Source: [Eubacterium] saphenum
Lineage (GTDB): Bacteria; Bacillota; Clostridia; Oscillospirales; Ruminococcaceae
Assembly (NCBI GenBank): GCA_004555635.1
Contig: SFHN01000014.1
Location: 1 to 14,100 of the forward strand
Direction of reading: 5' to 3'
DNA length: 14,100 nucleotides
The notes under the pieces were generated by a model. It was not told the DNA's origin. It did no database searches and saw only the letters and a program-made list of their open reading frames with translations. A program made the translations under genes and the position numbers. Numbering within the stretch: position 1 is the stretch's first letter; each line of letters begins with the position of its first letter. Of this stretch, positions 7,050-13,933 are shown piece by piece.

Positions 7050-7110
7050 TCTTTTTGTCATTTATATGCAGGTTTTCACGCTGTAATGCAGAGCAAGCCT
7101 GACAAAAAGA
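7050..7110. repeat. 11-bp perfect inverted repeat upstream of the proline-rich gene
   Basis: Arms TCTTTTTGTCA (7050-7060) and TGACAAAAAGA (7100-7110) are exact reverse complements separated by 39 bases. They lie between the divergent genes, just upstream of the minus-strand ribosome site, so they are in the likely leader or promoter of the 5855-7033 gene. The spacer holds a direct repeat ATGCAG (7066-7071 and 7086-7091). Role unknown. Confidence 0.6.
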
Positions 7111-7167
7111 GGTGGCTTTTTTTGGTTTTTTCCAATATAAAATGTCAAGGTTTGTGCATAATGCCTA

Positions 7168-7196
7168 TTGAAAACGTTTTACTTTTGTTGTATTAT
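7168..7196 (+). promoter_or_regulatory. Promoter of the LacI-family regulator gene
   Basis: -35 TTGAAA (7168-7173), 17-base spacer, -10 TATTAT (7191-7196). The start codon is 60 bases downstream. The -35 and first part of the spacer overlap an AAAACGTTTT palindrome. Confidence 0.6.
7171..7180. promoter_or_regulatory. Likely LacI-family operator (CG-centred palindrome)
   Basis: AAAACGTTTT is a perfect 10-base palindrome with the central CpG typical of LacI-family operators. It overlaps the -35 region and spacer of the regulator's own promoter, fitting self-repression. A weaker CG-centred site, TGTAAACGTATTTCA (7218-7232), lies downstream of the -10; the two centres are 49 bases apart. Confidence 0.55.
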
Positions 7197-7255
7197 ATTG
7201 ATATAGACTAATATTGATGTAAACGTATTTCAAAAAAGCTTCGGGAGTGATGAAT

Positions 7256-8251
7256 TTGAACATTACAATAAAGGATGTTGCAAGAGCGGCAAATGTTTCT
7301 GTCGCTACCGTGTCGCGCGTGCTCAACAAGAAAACCAACGTTTCCGAGGAAGCAGTTGAAGCGGTCAACCGCGCTGTCGAGGAACTTGGCTATGCCCCGA
7401 ATTTTCTCGGACGCGACCTCAGAAAGAGCGAAACGAAGCGCATTCTTGCGATAATCGCTTCCACGGAGCAAAGCTTCTACTCCGACGTTTTAAGGGGAAT
7501 GCAGGACGCCTCCTATGCCCACGGCTACGACGTGCTGATTGCGACTACGAGAGATGACCCCGACCACGAAATGCACCTGCTCGGAATGCTGTTTTCGCGC
7601 GCGGTAGACGGCGCGGTGCTGCTTGCGCCGAAGCTTGACGCGGGGACGATTTCCGAACTCGGAAAGAAGCACAACCTCGCGATGTGCCTTGAGCGGCTTG
7701 ACGGGTGCGATATACTGTGCGTTACCATCGACAACGAGCGTGCGGGCTATGACGCAACACGCTATCTGCTCGGCAAGGGGCGCCGCCGCATAGGGCTTAT
7801 CACGACGAAAATACGCTCGCAAAGCTCGATTGACCGCGAAAACGGCTATCGCAGAGCGCTGAAGGAAGCGGGGATTGAGCCTGACGAAGCGCTTATCTAT
7901 TACGGCGCCTACGACGCGGAAACGGGAACGGCGGGCTGCGAATATCTGATGAAGCAAGAAAACCCGCCCGACGCGATTTTCTCGATTTCCGACACGATTT
8001 CGATAGGCGCAATGACCTACGCGATACGCAACGGAATAACCGTCGGAAAGGACGTCCTGTTCTTTGGATTTGACAACATCGCGTACTCGCATATGTTCAT
8101 CCCGCGGCTCTCGACGGTGGAGCAGCCGTGCTATCTTCAGGGAAAGACGGTTATTGAAAAACTGATTAACAATATGAAGTCGGACACTCCCGACAAGAGC
8201 ACCTATATGCTTCCGCACTCGCTTGTACTGCGGGAGTCAACCGGGGACTGA
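7256..8251 (+). CDS. LacI-family transcriptional regulator
   Basis: 331 residues from TTG 7256. The N terminus NITIKDVARAANVSVATVSRVLN (2-24) is a LacI helix-turn-helix plus hinge lead-in, followed by the sugar-binding-protein-like effector domain and a family-typical end (LPHSLVLREST). It should bind a CG-centred palindromic operator as a dimer and respond to a small ligand, usually a sugar or nucleoside, which cannot be inferred here. Start choice: GGGAG at 7243-7247 is 8 bases before TTG 7256 but only 2 before ATG 7250 and overlaps GTG 7247, so TTG gives the only normal spacing and the usual family length. No sugar transport or catabolic genes are in the window. It is convergent with the agmatine operon, with a strong terminator between. 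Confidence 0.9.
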   Translation: MNITIKDVARAANVSVATVSRVLNKKTNVSEEAVEAVNRAVEELGYAPNFLGRDLRKSETKRILAIIASTEQSFYSDVLRGMQDASYAHGYDVLIATTRDDPDHEMHLLGMLFSRAVDGAVLLAPKLDAGTISELGKKHNLAMCLERLDGCDILCVTIDNERAGYDATRYLLGKGRRRIGLITTKIRSQSSIDRENGYRRALKEAGIEPDEALIYYGAYDAETGTAGCEYLMKQENPPDAIFSISDTISIGAMTYAIRNGITVGKDVLFFGFDNIAYSHMFIPRLSTVEQPCYLQGKTVIEKLINNMKSDTPDKSTYMLPHSLVLRESTGD

Positions 8252-8314
8252 CAGACGGCTGCGGCTGCTTCATATGCAGCTTACAAAGCAACGGTTTACC
8301 AAAAATGAAATAAA

Positions 8315-8344
8315 AAAGCCCGAGAAGAAAGCTTCTCGGGCTTT
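8315..8344 (-). terminator. Strong hairpin terminator between lacI-type and agmatine genes
   Basis: Perfect 13-bp arms AAAGCCCGAGAAG (8315-8327) and CTTCTCGGGCTTT (8332-8344), loop AAAG. On the minus strand the stem runs into a long T-rich tract, so it is a good intrinsic terminator for the agmatine operon. On the + strand it gives a shorter T-run and may also stop the LacI-family gene. Confidence 0.85.
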
Positions 8345-8352
8345 GTGCCGTG

Positions 8353-9231
8353 TTACCTCTCGGTGATTTTCCCGTACATCTCGGGGCGGCGGTCGCGGAA
8401 TACTCCCCAGCTCATACGCATTTCGCGCAGCGCGTCAAGGTCAAACTCACTTATCAGCACGCAGTCGCTTTCGCGGTCGGCACTCTTTGCGATTTCACCT
8501 ACGCCGTCGGTGATGAAGCTGCTGCCGTAAAACGTAAGCGCGCTCTCCTGCATTGAGTTTTCGCTGTCGGGTGACACGCGCTCCGTGCCTACGCGGTTCG
8601 CCGCAACCACAGGGACAAGGTTCGCCGCAGCGTGACCCTGCATACATCTGCGCCAGTGCGGCATACTGTCGCACTCGATGATGGGTTCACTGCCGATTGC
8701 CGTGGGGTAAAGCAAAAGCTCCGCGCCCATAAGCGCCATACACCTCGCCGCCTCGGGAAACCACTGGTCCCAGCATATCCCCACGCCGATTTTGCCAAAG
8801 CGCGTGTCCCACACCTTGAAGCCCGTGCCGCCCGGCGTGAAATAGAACTTCTCCTGATAAAAGTGGTCGTCGGGTATATGCGTCTTGCGGTAAATTCCAA
8901 GCAGAGAGCCGTCCGCGTCTATCATAGCGACGCTGTTGTACATCACGTTTTCGTCGCGCTCGTAAAAGCTCACCGGAATAACCGCGCCAAGCTCCTTTGC
9001 AAGCGCGGAAAAGTGCTTTACGGCGGGGTTTTCGTCTATAGGAAGCGCAAGCGCATAGCTGTCGTAGCGGCGCTCCTGACAGAAATACCACGTTTCAAAA
9101 AGCTCGGGCAGAAGTATGACGTTTGCGCCCTTCGCGGCGGCTTCGCGGACAAGAGCGTCCGCTTTCTCGATAGATTTTTCGCGTGTTTCGGGTATAGACA
9201 TCTGCACGGCGGCAGCGGTTATTTTTCTCAT
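8353..9231 (-). CDS. aguB: N-carbamoylputrescine amidase
   Basis: 292 residues, the normal length for the nitrilase-superfamily AguB. The catalytic triad is visible: Glu43 in LLPELFE, Lys116 in YRKTHIPD, Cys153 in GVGICWDQWFPEAAR. It hydrolyses N-carbamoylputrescine to putrescine, CO2 and ammonia in the cytoplasm, the second step after agmatine deiminase. ATG 9231 is chosen over the longer frame to 9294: AAGGAG is about 8 bases upstream, and the family begins MRKITxAAVQM. The start lies one base after the Nudix stop, so the genes are coupled. It is last gene of the operon and is followed by the terminator at 8315-8344. Confidence 0.93.
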   Translation of the reverse strand: MRKITAAAVQMSIPETREKSIEKADALVREAAAKGANVILLPELFETWYFCQERRYDSYALALPIDENPAVKHFSALAKELGAVIPVSFYERDENVMYNSVAMIDADGSLLGIYRKTHIPDDHFYQEKFYFTPGGTGFKVWDTRFGKIGVGICWDQWFPEAARCMALMGAELLLYPTAIGSEPIIECDSMPHWRRCMQGHAAANLVPVVAANRVGTERVSPDSENSMQESALTFYGSSFITDGVGEIAKSADRESDCVLISEFDLDALREMRMSWGVFRDRRPEMYGKITER

Positions 9232-9232
9232 A

Positions 9233-9709
9233 TCAGTTCTCCTTGTTTTTGAAGCAGTAAAGGCTCTGCGGCGCCCATTTTTCGCTTGACGCAAATTCTG
9301 CGGGCGGCATTTCGTTTTCGCTTATTGCCGCGCGGATAAGCTGCTTTGACAAATCGGGGACGTCATCGAACGACAGCGCTTCCTCAACCGAAAGCCAGAC
9401 AACCTCGCTGTTCTCGTCGCCGTCGGAGCGCGCCTCGCCCGCAAGGTATTCCGCGCGGAAAGCGATGTACCAGTCGTGCATATTGAAGCGAATGCCGATA
9501 ATGCCCGCAGGACTTACGGATACGCCTGTTTCCTCCATTATCTCGCGGACAACCGCCGCCTCGGGCGGTTCGCCGTTTTGTATGTACCCGCCGGGAATTA
9601 TCAGCCGACCCGCGCCCGCGCCGTAGGTGTGCCGCGCAAGCAGCACCTTTCCGTCCCGTATCACAACGCCGGTCACCGATTTTCCCCAGTTCGTGTTATG
9701 TTCGCTCAT
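9233..9709 (-). CDS. Nudix hydrolase
   Basis: 158 residues from ATG 9709. The Nudix box is perfect: Gly41, Glu47, then REIMEETGV at 55-63, matching GX5EX7REUXEEXGU. Nudix enzymes hydrolyse nucleoside diphosphates linked to another group, often damaged nucleotides, ADP-ribose or NAD derivatives; the substrate is not evident. It sits between agmatine deiminase and N-carbamoylputrescine amidase, with 5 bases after the former's stop and 1 before the latter's start, so it is made with the pathway. The start is uncertain: GTG 9724 would overlap the upstream gene by 10 bases, and ATG 9709 has only a weak ribosome site (TGGGGT, 9718-9723). No role in polyamine metabolism is known to me for this family. 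Confidence 0.9.
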   Translation of the reverse strand: MSEHNTNWGKSVTGVVIRDGKVLLARHTYGAGAGRLIIPGGYIQNGEPPEAAVVREIMEETGVSVSPAGIIGIRFNMHDWYIAFRAEYLAGEARSDGDENSEVVWLSVEEALSFDDVPDLSKQLIRAAISENEMPPAEFASSEKWAPQSLYCFKNKEN

Positions 9710-9714
9710 TACAA

Positions 9715-10809
9715 TTAACCCCACTTCGGAATCTGCTGCGTTATACAGTGAATGTTTCCGCCGCCGATAAGGATATCACGCGCGTATATCGGGATAATTT
9801 TCCGCGTCGGGAAAAGCTCGGCAAGCTTCGCTCTTGCAGGCTCGTCTGCCTTGTCGCCGAAAAACGGCATTACAACCGCGCCGTTTGCAATGTAGAAGTT
9901 CACATACGACGCTGCGAGCCGTTCGCCCGGAGTTCTTGTCGGTTCAAAATCCATTGTGTCAAGCCCCTCGCACTCCTCTGCGGTAATAGTCACGGGCGCG
10001 GGGCAGTTAAGCTTGTGTATCTTGAACGGTCTGCCCTTTGCGTCAACCTCGTTCGAGAGAATGTCATAGCAGGACTTTGACAGCGCGTACTGCGGGTCGC
10101 TCTCGTCGTCCGTCCAGGCAAGCACGACCTCGGCGGGCGCGACAAACGCGCAGATGTTGTCAACGTGCTCGTTGGTTTCGTCGTTGTATATACCACGCTT
10201 CAGCCAGATTACCTTCTTAACACCAAGGCACTCGCACAGCTTCGCTTCAATCTCGCGCTTCGTCATATCGGGGTTTCTGCCCGCGCTTAAAAGGCATGCC
10301 TCTGTCGTTATCAGCGTGCCCTCGCCGTCGGTGTGGATTGACCCGCCCTCCAGCACAAAGCCGCTCATATCGTACATATCCTTTTCGTAGAGGTCGCAGA
10401 CTTTGCGAGCAAGCCTGTCGTCCTTGTCCCACGGGAAATAAAGCCCGTCAACAAGCCCGCCCCACGCGTTAAAGCTCCAGTTTATGCCGCGTATTTCTTT
10501 TCCGTTTGTCACAAACGTAGGGGCGTAGTCGCGCGCCCACGAATCGTTTGACGACATCTCGACCACGCGGATATGCGGCGGGAGAAGCCTGCGGGCGTTT
10601 TCATACTGCTTGTCGCTTGCAAGGACGGTTACGCGCTCGCTCTCGGCAATAGCTTCGCACACCTTCGCAAACGCCTTTCGAGCAGCGTATGCGCCGTACT
10701 GCCACGAGTCGCTTCGCTCGGGGAAAATAAGCACGCAGCCGTAATGCTCGGAAAATTCGGCGGGCATATAGAAGCCGTCAGCCGCGGGCGTTGAAGAAAT
10801 AACTCTCAT
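9715..10809 (-). CDS. aguA: Agmatine deiminase (agmatine iminohydrolase)
   Basis: 364 residues, usual for AguA. It converts agmatine to N-carbamoylputrescine and ammonia. Landmarks of the guanidino-group-modifying fold are present: NDSWARDYAPTFV (88-100), EGGSIHTDGEGT (154-165) with His159, ETNEHVDN (211-218) with His215, and the nucleophile Cys355 in GGGNIHCITQQIP (349-361). ATG 10809 starts MRVISS. GGAG lies about 10 bases upstream, and the longer frame to 10911 runs through the promoter, so it is rejected. First gene of the operon with Nudix and aguB; no agmatine-putrescine antiporter or carbamoyltransferase is in the window, so this is the biosynthetic agmatine route rather than the ATP-yielding agmatine deiminase operon. 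Confidence 0.95.
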   Translation of the reverse strand: MRVISSTPAADGFYMPAEFSEHYGCVLIFPERSDSWQYGAYAARKAFAKVCEAIAESERVTVLASDKQYENARRLLPPHIRVVEMSSNDSWARDYAPTFVTNGKEIRGINWSFNAWGGLVDGLYFPWDKDDRLARKVCDLYEKDMYDMSGFVLEGGSIHTDGEGTLITTEACLLSAGRNPDMTKREIEAKLCECLGVKKVIWLKRGIYNDETNEHVDNICAFVAPAEVVLAWTDDESDPQYALSKSCYDILSNEVDAKGRPFKIHKLNCPAPVTITAEECEGLDTMDFEPTRTPGERLAASYVNFYIANGAVVMPFFGDKADEPARAKLAELFPTRKIIPIYARDILIGGGNIHCITQQIPKWG

Positions 10810-10845
10810 ATTGTTCAGCTCCGAATAATTTGTAGTCCGTATAAT

Positions 10846-10874
10846 ATTGTAGCATAATATCGCCGAAAATGCAA
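10846..10874 (-). promoter_or_regulatory. Sigma-A promoter of the agmatine operon
   Basis: Read on the minus strand: -35 TTGCAT (10874-10869), 17-base spacer, -10 TACAAT (10851-10846) with a TGC extension. It is about 37 bases from the aguA start codon and is back-to-back with the promoter of the vWA operon, with 30 bases between the two -35 boxes. Confidence 0.7.
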
Positions 10875-10904
10875 CAGCTTTTCCTCGCATTTGCCGTAAT
10901 GCTA

Positions 10905-10934
10905 TTGACACAAGGCGGCGGAATGTGGTACAAT
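10905..10934 (+). promoter_or_regulatory. Sigma-A promoter of the vWA-PP2C-SseB operon
   Basis: -35 TTGACA (10905-10910), 18-base spacer, -10 TACAAT (10929-10934) preceded by TGG, an extended -10. This is a near-consensus strong promoter, suggesting constitutive housekeeping-type expression. Confidence 0.8.
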
Positions 10935-10950
10935 ATAGTTGGAATAGTAT

Positions 10951-10970
10951 GCGGGGCTTTTGCCCCTTGC
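10951..10970 (+). other. Short GC hairpin in the leader of the vWA operon
   Basis: GGGGC (10953-10957) and GCCCC (10962-10966) pair around a TTTT loop; flanking GC and GC add two pairs across a TT bulge. It lies in the 5' leader, upstream of the ribosome site. No T-run follows, so it is not a terminator. Effect unknown, possibly mRNA stabilisation. Confidence 0.4.
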
Positions 10971-10996
10971 AACATCATATACAGGAGGAAAATGAA

Positions 10997-11734
10997 ATGT
11001 CCGACATTCCGATGAATCCCTTTGACGATGCAGAGGAGATTGCCAAAAAATCAATGGTTCTGTTCTTCCTCATCGACTGCTCGGGAAGTATGAGCGGCAG
11101 CAAAATCGGCACCGTAAACGCGGTTATGGAGGAGCTTGTCCCCGAAATACGCGATATCGGCGGCGCAGACGCGGATATCAGGATAGCCGTGCTTAAGTTC
11201 TCGGGCGGAAGCTCTTGGATGTACGACGAGCCTGTTTCGGCGGAGGAGTTTGAGTGGCAGGCTATCGACGCGGAGAACGTCACCGACCTCGGAAGCGCGT
11301 TCACCGAGCTGTCCGCAAAGCTCTCGCGAAACGAGTATATGCGTAGCCCGTCGCTGTCCTTTGCGCCTGTTATGATACTTATGTCCGACGGCTACCCCAC
11401 CGACAACTTTGAAAAGGGTCTGGAAGAACTGAAAAAGAACCGCTGGTACAACGCGGGCATTAAGGCTGCCGTTGCTATCGGCGAGGACGCAGACCTTGAC
11501 ATTCTCGCGCGCTTTACGGGCAGCTCCGACAGCGTTGTCACCGCGCACAACGGCGAGGCGCTTGCAAAGCTCATAAAGTTTGTCGCGGTTACCTCGTCGC
11601 AGATAGGCAGCCGCTCGGTTCGCCTTGCCGAAAACGAGGAGGATTTCCGCACGAAGCAGGAGTCTGCGGCAGAGCAGATTCGCGAATTTGCCGAGAGCGA
11701 CGAAATTAACGCTGATATTGAGGAAGGCTGGTAA
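10997..11734 (+). CDS. von Willebrand factor A domain protein, TerY-like
   Basis: 245 residues, nearly all one vWA domain. The metal-ion-dependent adhesion site is intact: DCSGSMSG (27-34; Asp27, Ser29, Ser31), Thr96 in VTDLGSAF (95-102) and Asp131 in LMSDGYPTD (128-136). Such intracellular vWA proteins bind partners through a bound divalent metal. There is no signal peptide or transmembrane helix, so it is cytoplasmic. The tail (residues 206-245) is charged and acidic. AGGAGG (10983-10988) is 8 bases before ATG 10997; the longer frame from 10925 covers the promoter and is rejected, as is out-of-frame ATG 10992. It overlaps the phosphatase gene by one base (TAATG), as in TerY-PP2C pairs of Ter-type stress modules. 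The partner it binds is unknown. Confidence 0.88.
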   Translation: MSDIPMNPFDDAEEIAKKSMVLFFLIDCSGSMSGSKIGTVNAVMEELVPEIRDIGGADADIRIAVLKFSGGSSWMYDEPVSAEEFEWQAIDAENVTDLGSAFTELSAKLSRNEYMRSPSLSFAPVMILMSDGYPTDNFEKGLEELKKNRWYNAGIKAAVAIGEDADLDILARFTGSSDSVVTAHNGEALAKLIKFVAVTSSQIGSRSVRLAENEEDFRTKQESAAEQIREFAESDEINADIEEGW

Positions 11735-12537
11735 TGTCCTTTAAGGAATACTCGGTGTCTGTCAGGGGCGCTTCTCACCGCGAGGCGGGAGAGGCGTGTC
11801 AGGACAGCGCCCGCACCCATTGCTCCGAAAAGCTCGCGGTTGCCGCCGTGTCCGACGGTCACGGAAGCGAAAAGCACTTCCGCTCCGCCGCAGGCAGCGA
11901 GATGGCAACGCGCGTGGCTATCCGCTCGATTTGCGATTTCTTCGACCGAAACGCGGATTTCGACGAGCTTTTTTCCTCGGGCGAAATCGCTGCCGAAAAG
12001 GCTGCGCGCAGGATTGCCGCGAACATTATCCTCGGGTGGAACAGCGAGATTGCCGCGCACATCGCGTTCTCCCCGCTAAGCGACCGGGAGCAGGCGGTCT
12101 GCGACAGGCACGGCGGAATTGCCAACGAGGTTATGTACGGCGCAACGCTTATCGTGGCGGCGCTTACCGAAAAGGGCTGCTTCGGGCTGCAAATCGGCGA
12201 CGGAAGCTTTCTCGCGCGGCGCAAAGATGAAGCGTGCTTCTGCCCTATGCCCGAGGACGCAAAGCTTCTCGGAAACCTAACCACCTCGCTGTGTGATAGC
12301 GACGCTATCGGCTCGTTCCGCTGGTTTTATCTCGCGGGAGTGTCGGGGCTGGTGCTGTCAAGCGACGGGCTGATTAACTCGTTCAAAAGCGCGGAGGACT
12401 TCGTGAGCTTCGGCGGGCGCGTTTTGTCCGCTGTGGAAAACGACGCCGCCGCTTTTCTGCCCGAGCACCTGAAAAGCCGCTCGGAAAACGGCTCCCGCGA
12501 CGACATCTCCGTCGCGGCTGTCGCAATAATCAAATGA
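11734..12537 (+). CDS. PP2C-family serine/threonine phosphatase
   Basis: 267 residues. It is the compact PP2C type found beside vWA genes. Metal-binding acidic residues are in place: Asp24 (ACQDS), Asp41-Gly42 (SDGHGS, 40-45), Asp156 (QIGDGSF, 153-159), Asp211 (LSSDGLI, 208-214) and Asp256/Asp257 (SRDDISVA, 254-261). The expected role is metal-dependent removal of phosphate from Ser/Thr in the cytoplasm. It starts inside the vWA stop codon and its own end overlaps ATG 12534 of the following frame, so translation is coupled. A cognate kinase gene, the third member in TerY-P triads, is not seen in the window. Confidence 0.9.
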   Translation: MSFKEYSVSVRGASHREAGEACQDSARTHCSEKLAVAAVSDGHGSEKHFRSAAGSEMATRVAIRSICDFFDRNADFDELFSSGEIAAEKAARRIAANIILGWNSEIAAHIAFSPLSDREQAVCDRHGGIANEVMYGATLIVAALTEKGCFGLQIGDGSFLARRKDEACFCPMPEDAKLLGNLTTSLCDSDAIGSFRWFYLAGVSGLVLSSDGLINSFKSAEDFVSFGGRVLSAVENDAAAFLPEHLKSRSENGSRDDISVAAVAIIK

Positions 12538-12551
12538 AAGGAACCCTTCGG

Positions 12552-13352
12552 ATGAATTTTGTGCCAAAGGATAATGAAATAACTAACCCCGTTCTCAAAA
12601 AGCTGTTTGTAAAGCTGAAAAATACTGCTATAAGCAAGGGCAACCCTGCTCCCGTTTTCGGAGAAATCGCAGAGGAAATCTGTATGAACGCGAGATTTCT
12701 CGCGGTTGTAAAGGTTGCGCCGATTGCGCTCACAAACGCAAGCGCCCTTGCGGGAAGTCAGAGTGGCGCGCAGGTTCAGTTCGCGGTGTTGAGCGACAAA
12801 AGCGGAAACAGGTTCTACCCCGTGTTCACCGATATTGACGAGTTCAAGAAGTGGAGCGGAATTGAAGCAGGCGCAAAGACCTGCGTTGTCGGCTTTGACG
12901 ACATCGCGGAGCTTGTTGACGACCCCGATGCAAAGGGCTTCGTAATAAACCCGTTTGGCGAAAACTTCCTTGTTCCCACCGAGATATGCAAAAACTGGCG
13001 CGAGAAAAAGCAGCTTCGCGTTTCGGGACACACAAGCAAAAAGCTCGACGAAAACGCCGAGGTATATATCAGCGACTACGAAACCGCGCCCGCAGAGCTT
13101 ATCGGCGCAATTGCCGAAGCGGCAAAGAAAAGCGCGGGAATAAAGGCAGTCTGGCTCAGGGAAATGACCGTAAACGGCGAGAAATCCCACCTCGCGATAA
13201 TCGACACCGACGGCGACGAAAACACCGAGGCGAATGTCGTTGGCGAAGCGGCAAAGCCCTTTATCGGCAGTATGACCATAAACGTTGTGACAACGGCGAG
13301 CGACTTCGGCAAAAAGGCTACCGAGGACGCCGTGCCTGTCTACAAGGCTTAA
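12552..13352 (+). CDS. SseB-family protein, two-domain
   Basis: 266 residues from ATG 12552. Residues about 16-150 resemble the SseB N-terminal domain: FAVLSDKSGNRFYPVFTD (77-94), then DEFKKW (96-101) and GFVINPFGENFLVP (129-142). Residues about 165-265 fit the SseB C-terminal domain (VYISDYETAPAELIGAI, 171-187; later HLAIIDTDGD, 213-222). SseB is named for enhanced serine sensitivity in E. coli; its molecular activity is not established. AAAGGA (12537-12542) is 9 bases before ATG 12552. ATG 12534, which gives an ATGA overlap with the phosphatase, has no ribosome site and is second choice. Linked to vWA and PP2C genes it may be a target or partner of that regulatory pair (inference). Confidence 0.85.
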   Translation: MNFVPKDNEITNPVLKKLFVKLKNTAISKGNPAPVFGEIAEEICMNARFLAVVKVAPIALTNASALAGSQSGAQVQFAVLSDKSGNRFYPVFTDIDEFKKWSGIEAGAKTCVVGFDDIAELVDDPDAKGFVINPFGENFLVPTEICKNWREKKQLRVSGHTSKKLDENAEVYISDYETAPAELIGAIAEAAKKSAGIKAVWLREMTVNGEKSHLAIIDTDGDENTEANVVGEAAKPFIGSMTINVVTTASDFGKKATEDAVPVYKA

Positions 13353-13374
13353 CCCAAAGTAAGGAGTATCGGAA

Positions 13375-13929
13375 ATGGCAGAGAATAACCCCGTAAACAA
13401 TGAGGTTCTTGAACAGCTTCTCGAGCAGCGCAAGGAGCTGCTTAAAGAGGGCGATAAGAAAAAGCTTATCGAGCATATGAATACGCTGGCGCAGGTCATT
13501 TGTATGGACGCAAAGCTATTGAGCGTCGTGCGTATGTCCGAAACGCCGACGGTAAACGAGGACGGCACAGTTAAGCTTAACGCCGACACGAAAATCGGCT
13601 TCGTGCTGCTCAACACTCCGAACGGTGAGGCTTGGCAGCCCGCGTTTACAAGCTGGGACGAGGTGTTTAAGTGGAAGGATATGGCAGCCTCCCCCGCCCC
13701 GCCGCAGACATTCGTGCTGAGCTTCGACAATTATGTGACTATGCTGAAGCACAACGAAAGCATTCGCGGAGTTGTCATAAACCCGTTCAGCGACAATCTC
13801 CTGATACCGCGCGAGCTTATCGAAAAGTGGGCGGACACCAAGCGCGAGCTGCTGAAACCCAAGCCTGGAACTCACGTTGTAAAGGGCGGTCTCGCGGCGA
13901 TTATGGATAATCCTGAATTTAAGCAATAA
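13375..13929 (+). CDS. SseB N-terminal-domain protein, short paralogue
   Basis: 184 residues. It aligns with the first half of its upstream neighbour: FVLLNTPNGEAWQPAFTSWD (75-94) and GVVINPFSDNLLIPRELIEKW (131-151; compare the preceding gene's GFVINPFGEN). It has no SseB C-terminal domain; the last 30 residues are a Lys-rich tail. Residues about 10-40 are a charged helix with coiled-coil character. AAGGAG (13361-13366) is 8 bases before the ATG, 22 bases after the upstream stop, so it is in the same operon. It looks like a tandem duplicate that has lost, or never gained, the second domain. Function unknown. Confidence 0.85.
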   Translation: MAENNPVNNEVLEQLLEQRKELLKEGDKKKLIEHMNTLAQVICMDAKLLSVVRMSETPTVNEDGTVKLNADTKIGFVLLNTPNGEAWQPAFTSWDEVFKWKDMAASPAPPQTFVLSFDNYVTMLKHNESIRGVVINPFSDNLLIPRELIEKWADTKRELLKPKPGTHVVKGGLAAIMDNPEFKQ

Positions 13930-13933
13930 ACTA

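Noticed and set aside
7171..7180. Catabolite (CcpA cre) site at AAAACGTTTT
   Set aside because: The match to the cre consensus fails at the right arm (the conserved C is A). A self-operator of the adjacent LacI-family gene explains it better, though CcpA binding is not excluded.
8632..9252. Plus-strand open frame across aguB
   Set aside because: Shadow of the amidase gene, which has its full catalytic triad.
10810..10911. Longer start for agmatine deiminase
   Set aside because: It covers the extended -10 promoter, and the family N terminus begins at ATG 10809.
10925..10996. Longer start for the vWA gene
   Set aside because: The extension runs through the -10 box and leader; AGGAGG is placed correctly for ATG 10997.
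12327..13730. Minus-strand open frame of 467 codons across the PP2C and SseB genes
   Set aside because: It is antisense to three well-supported genes, shows no family motif and has no ribosome site at its start that I can see.
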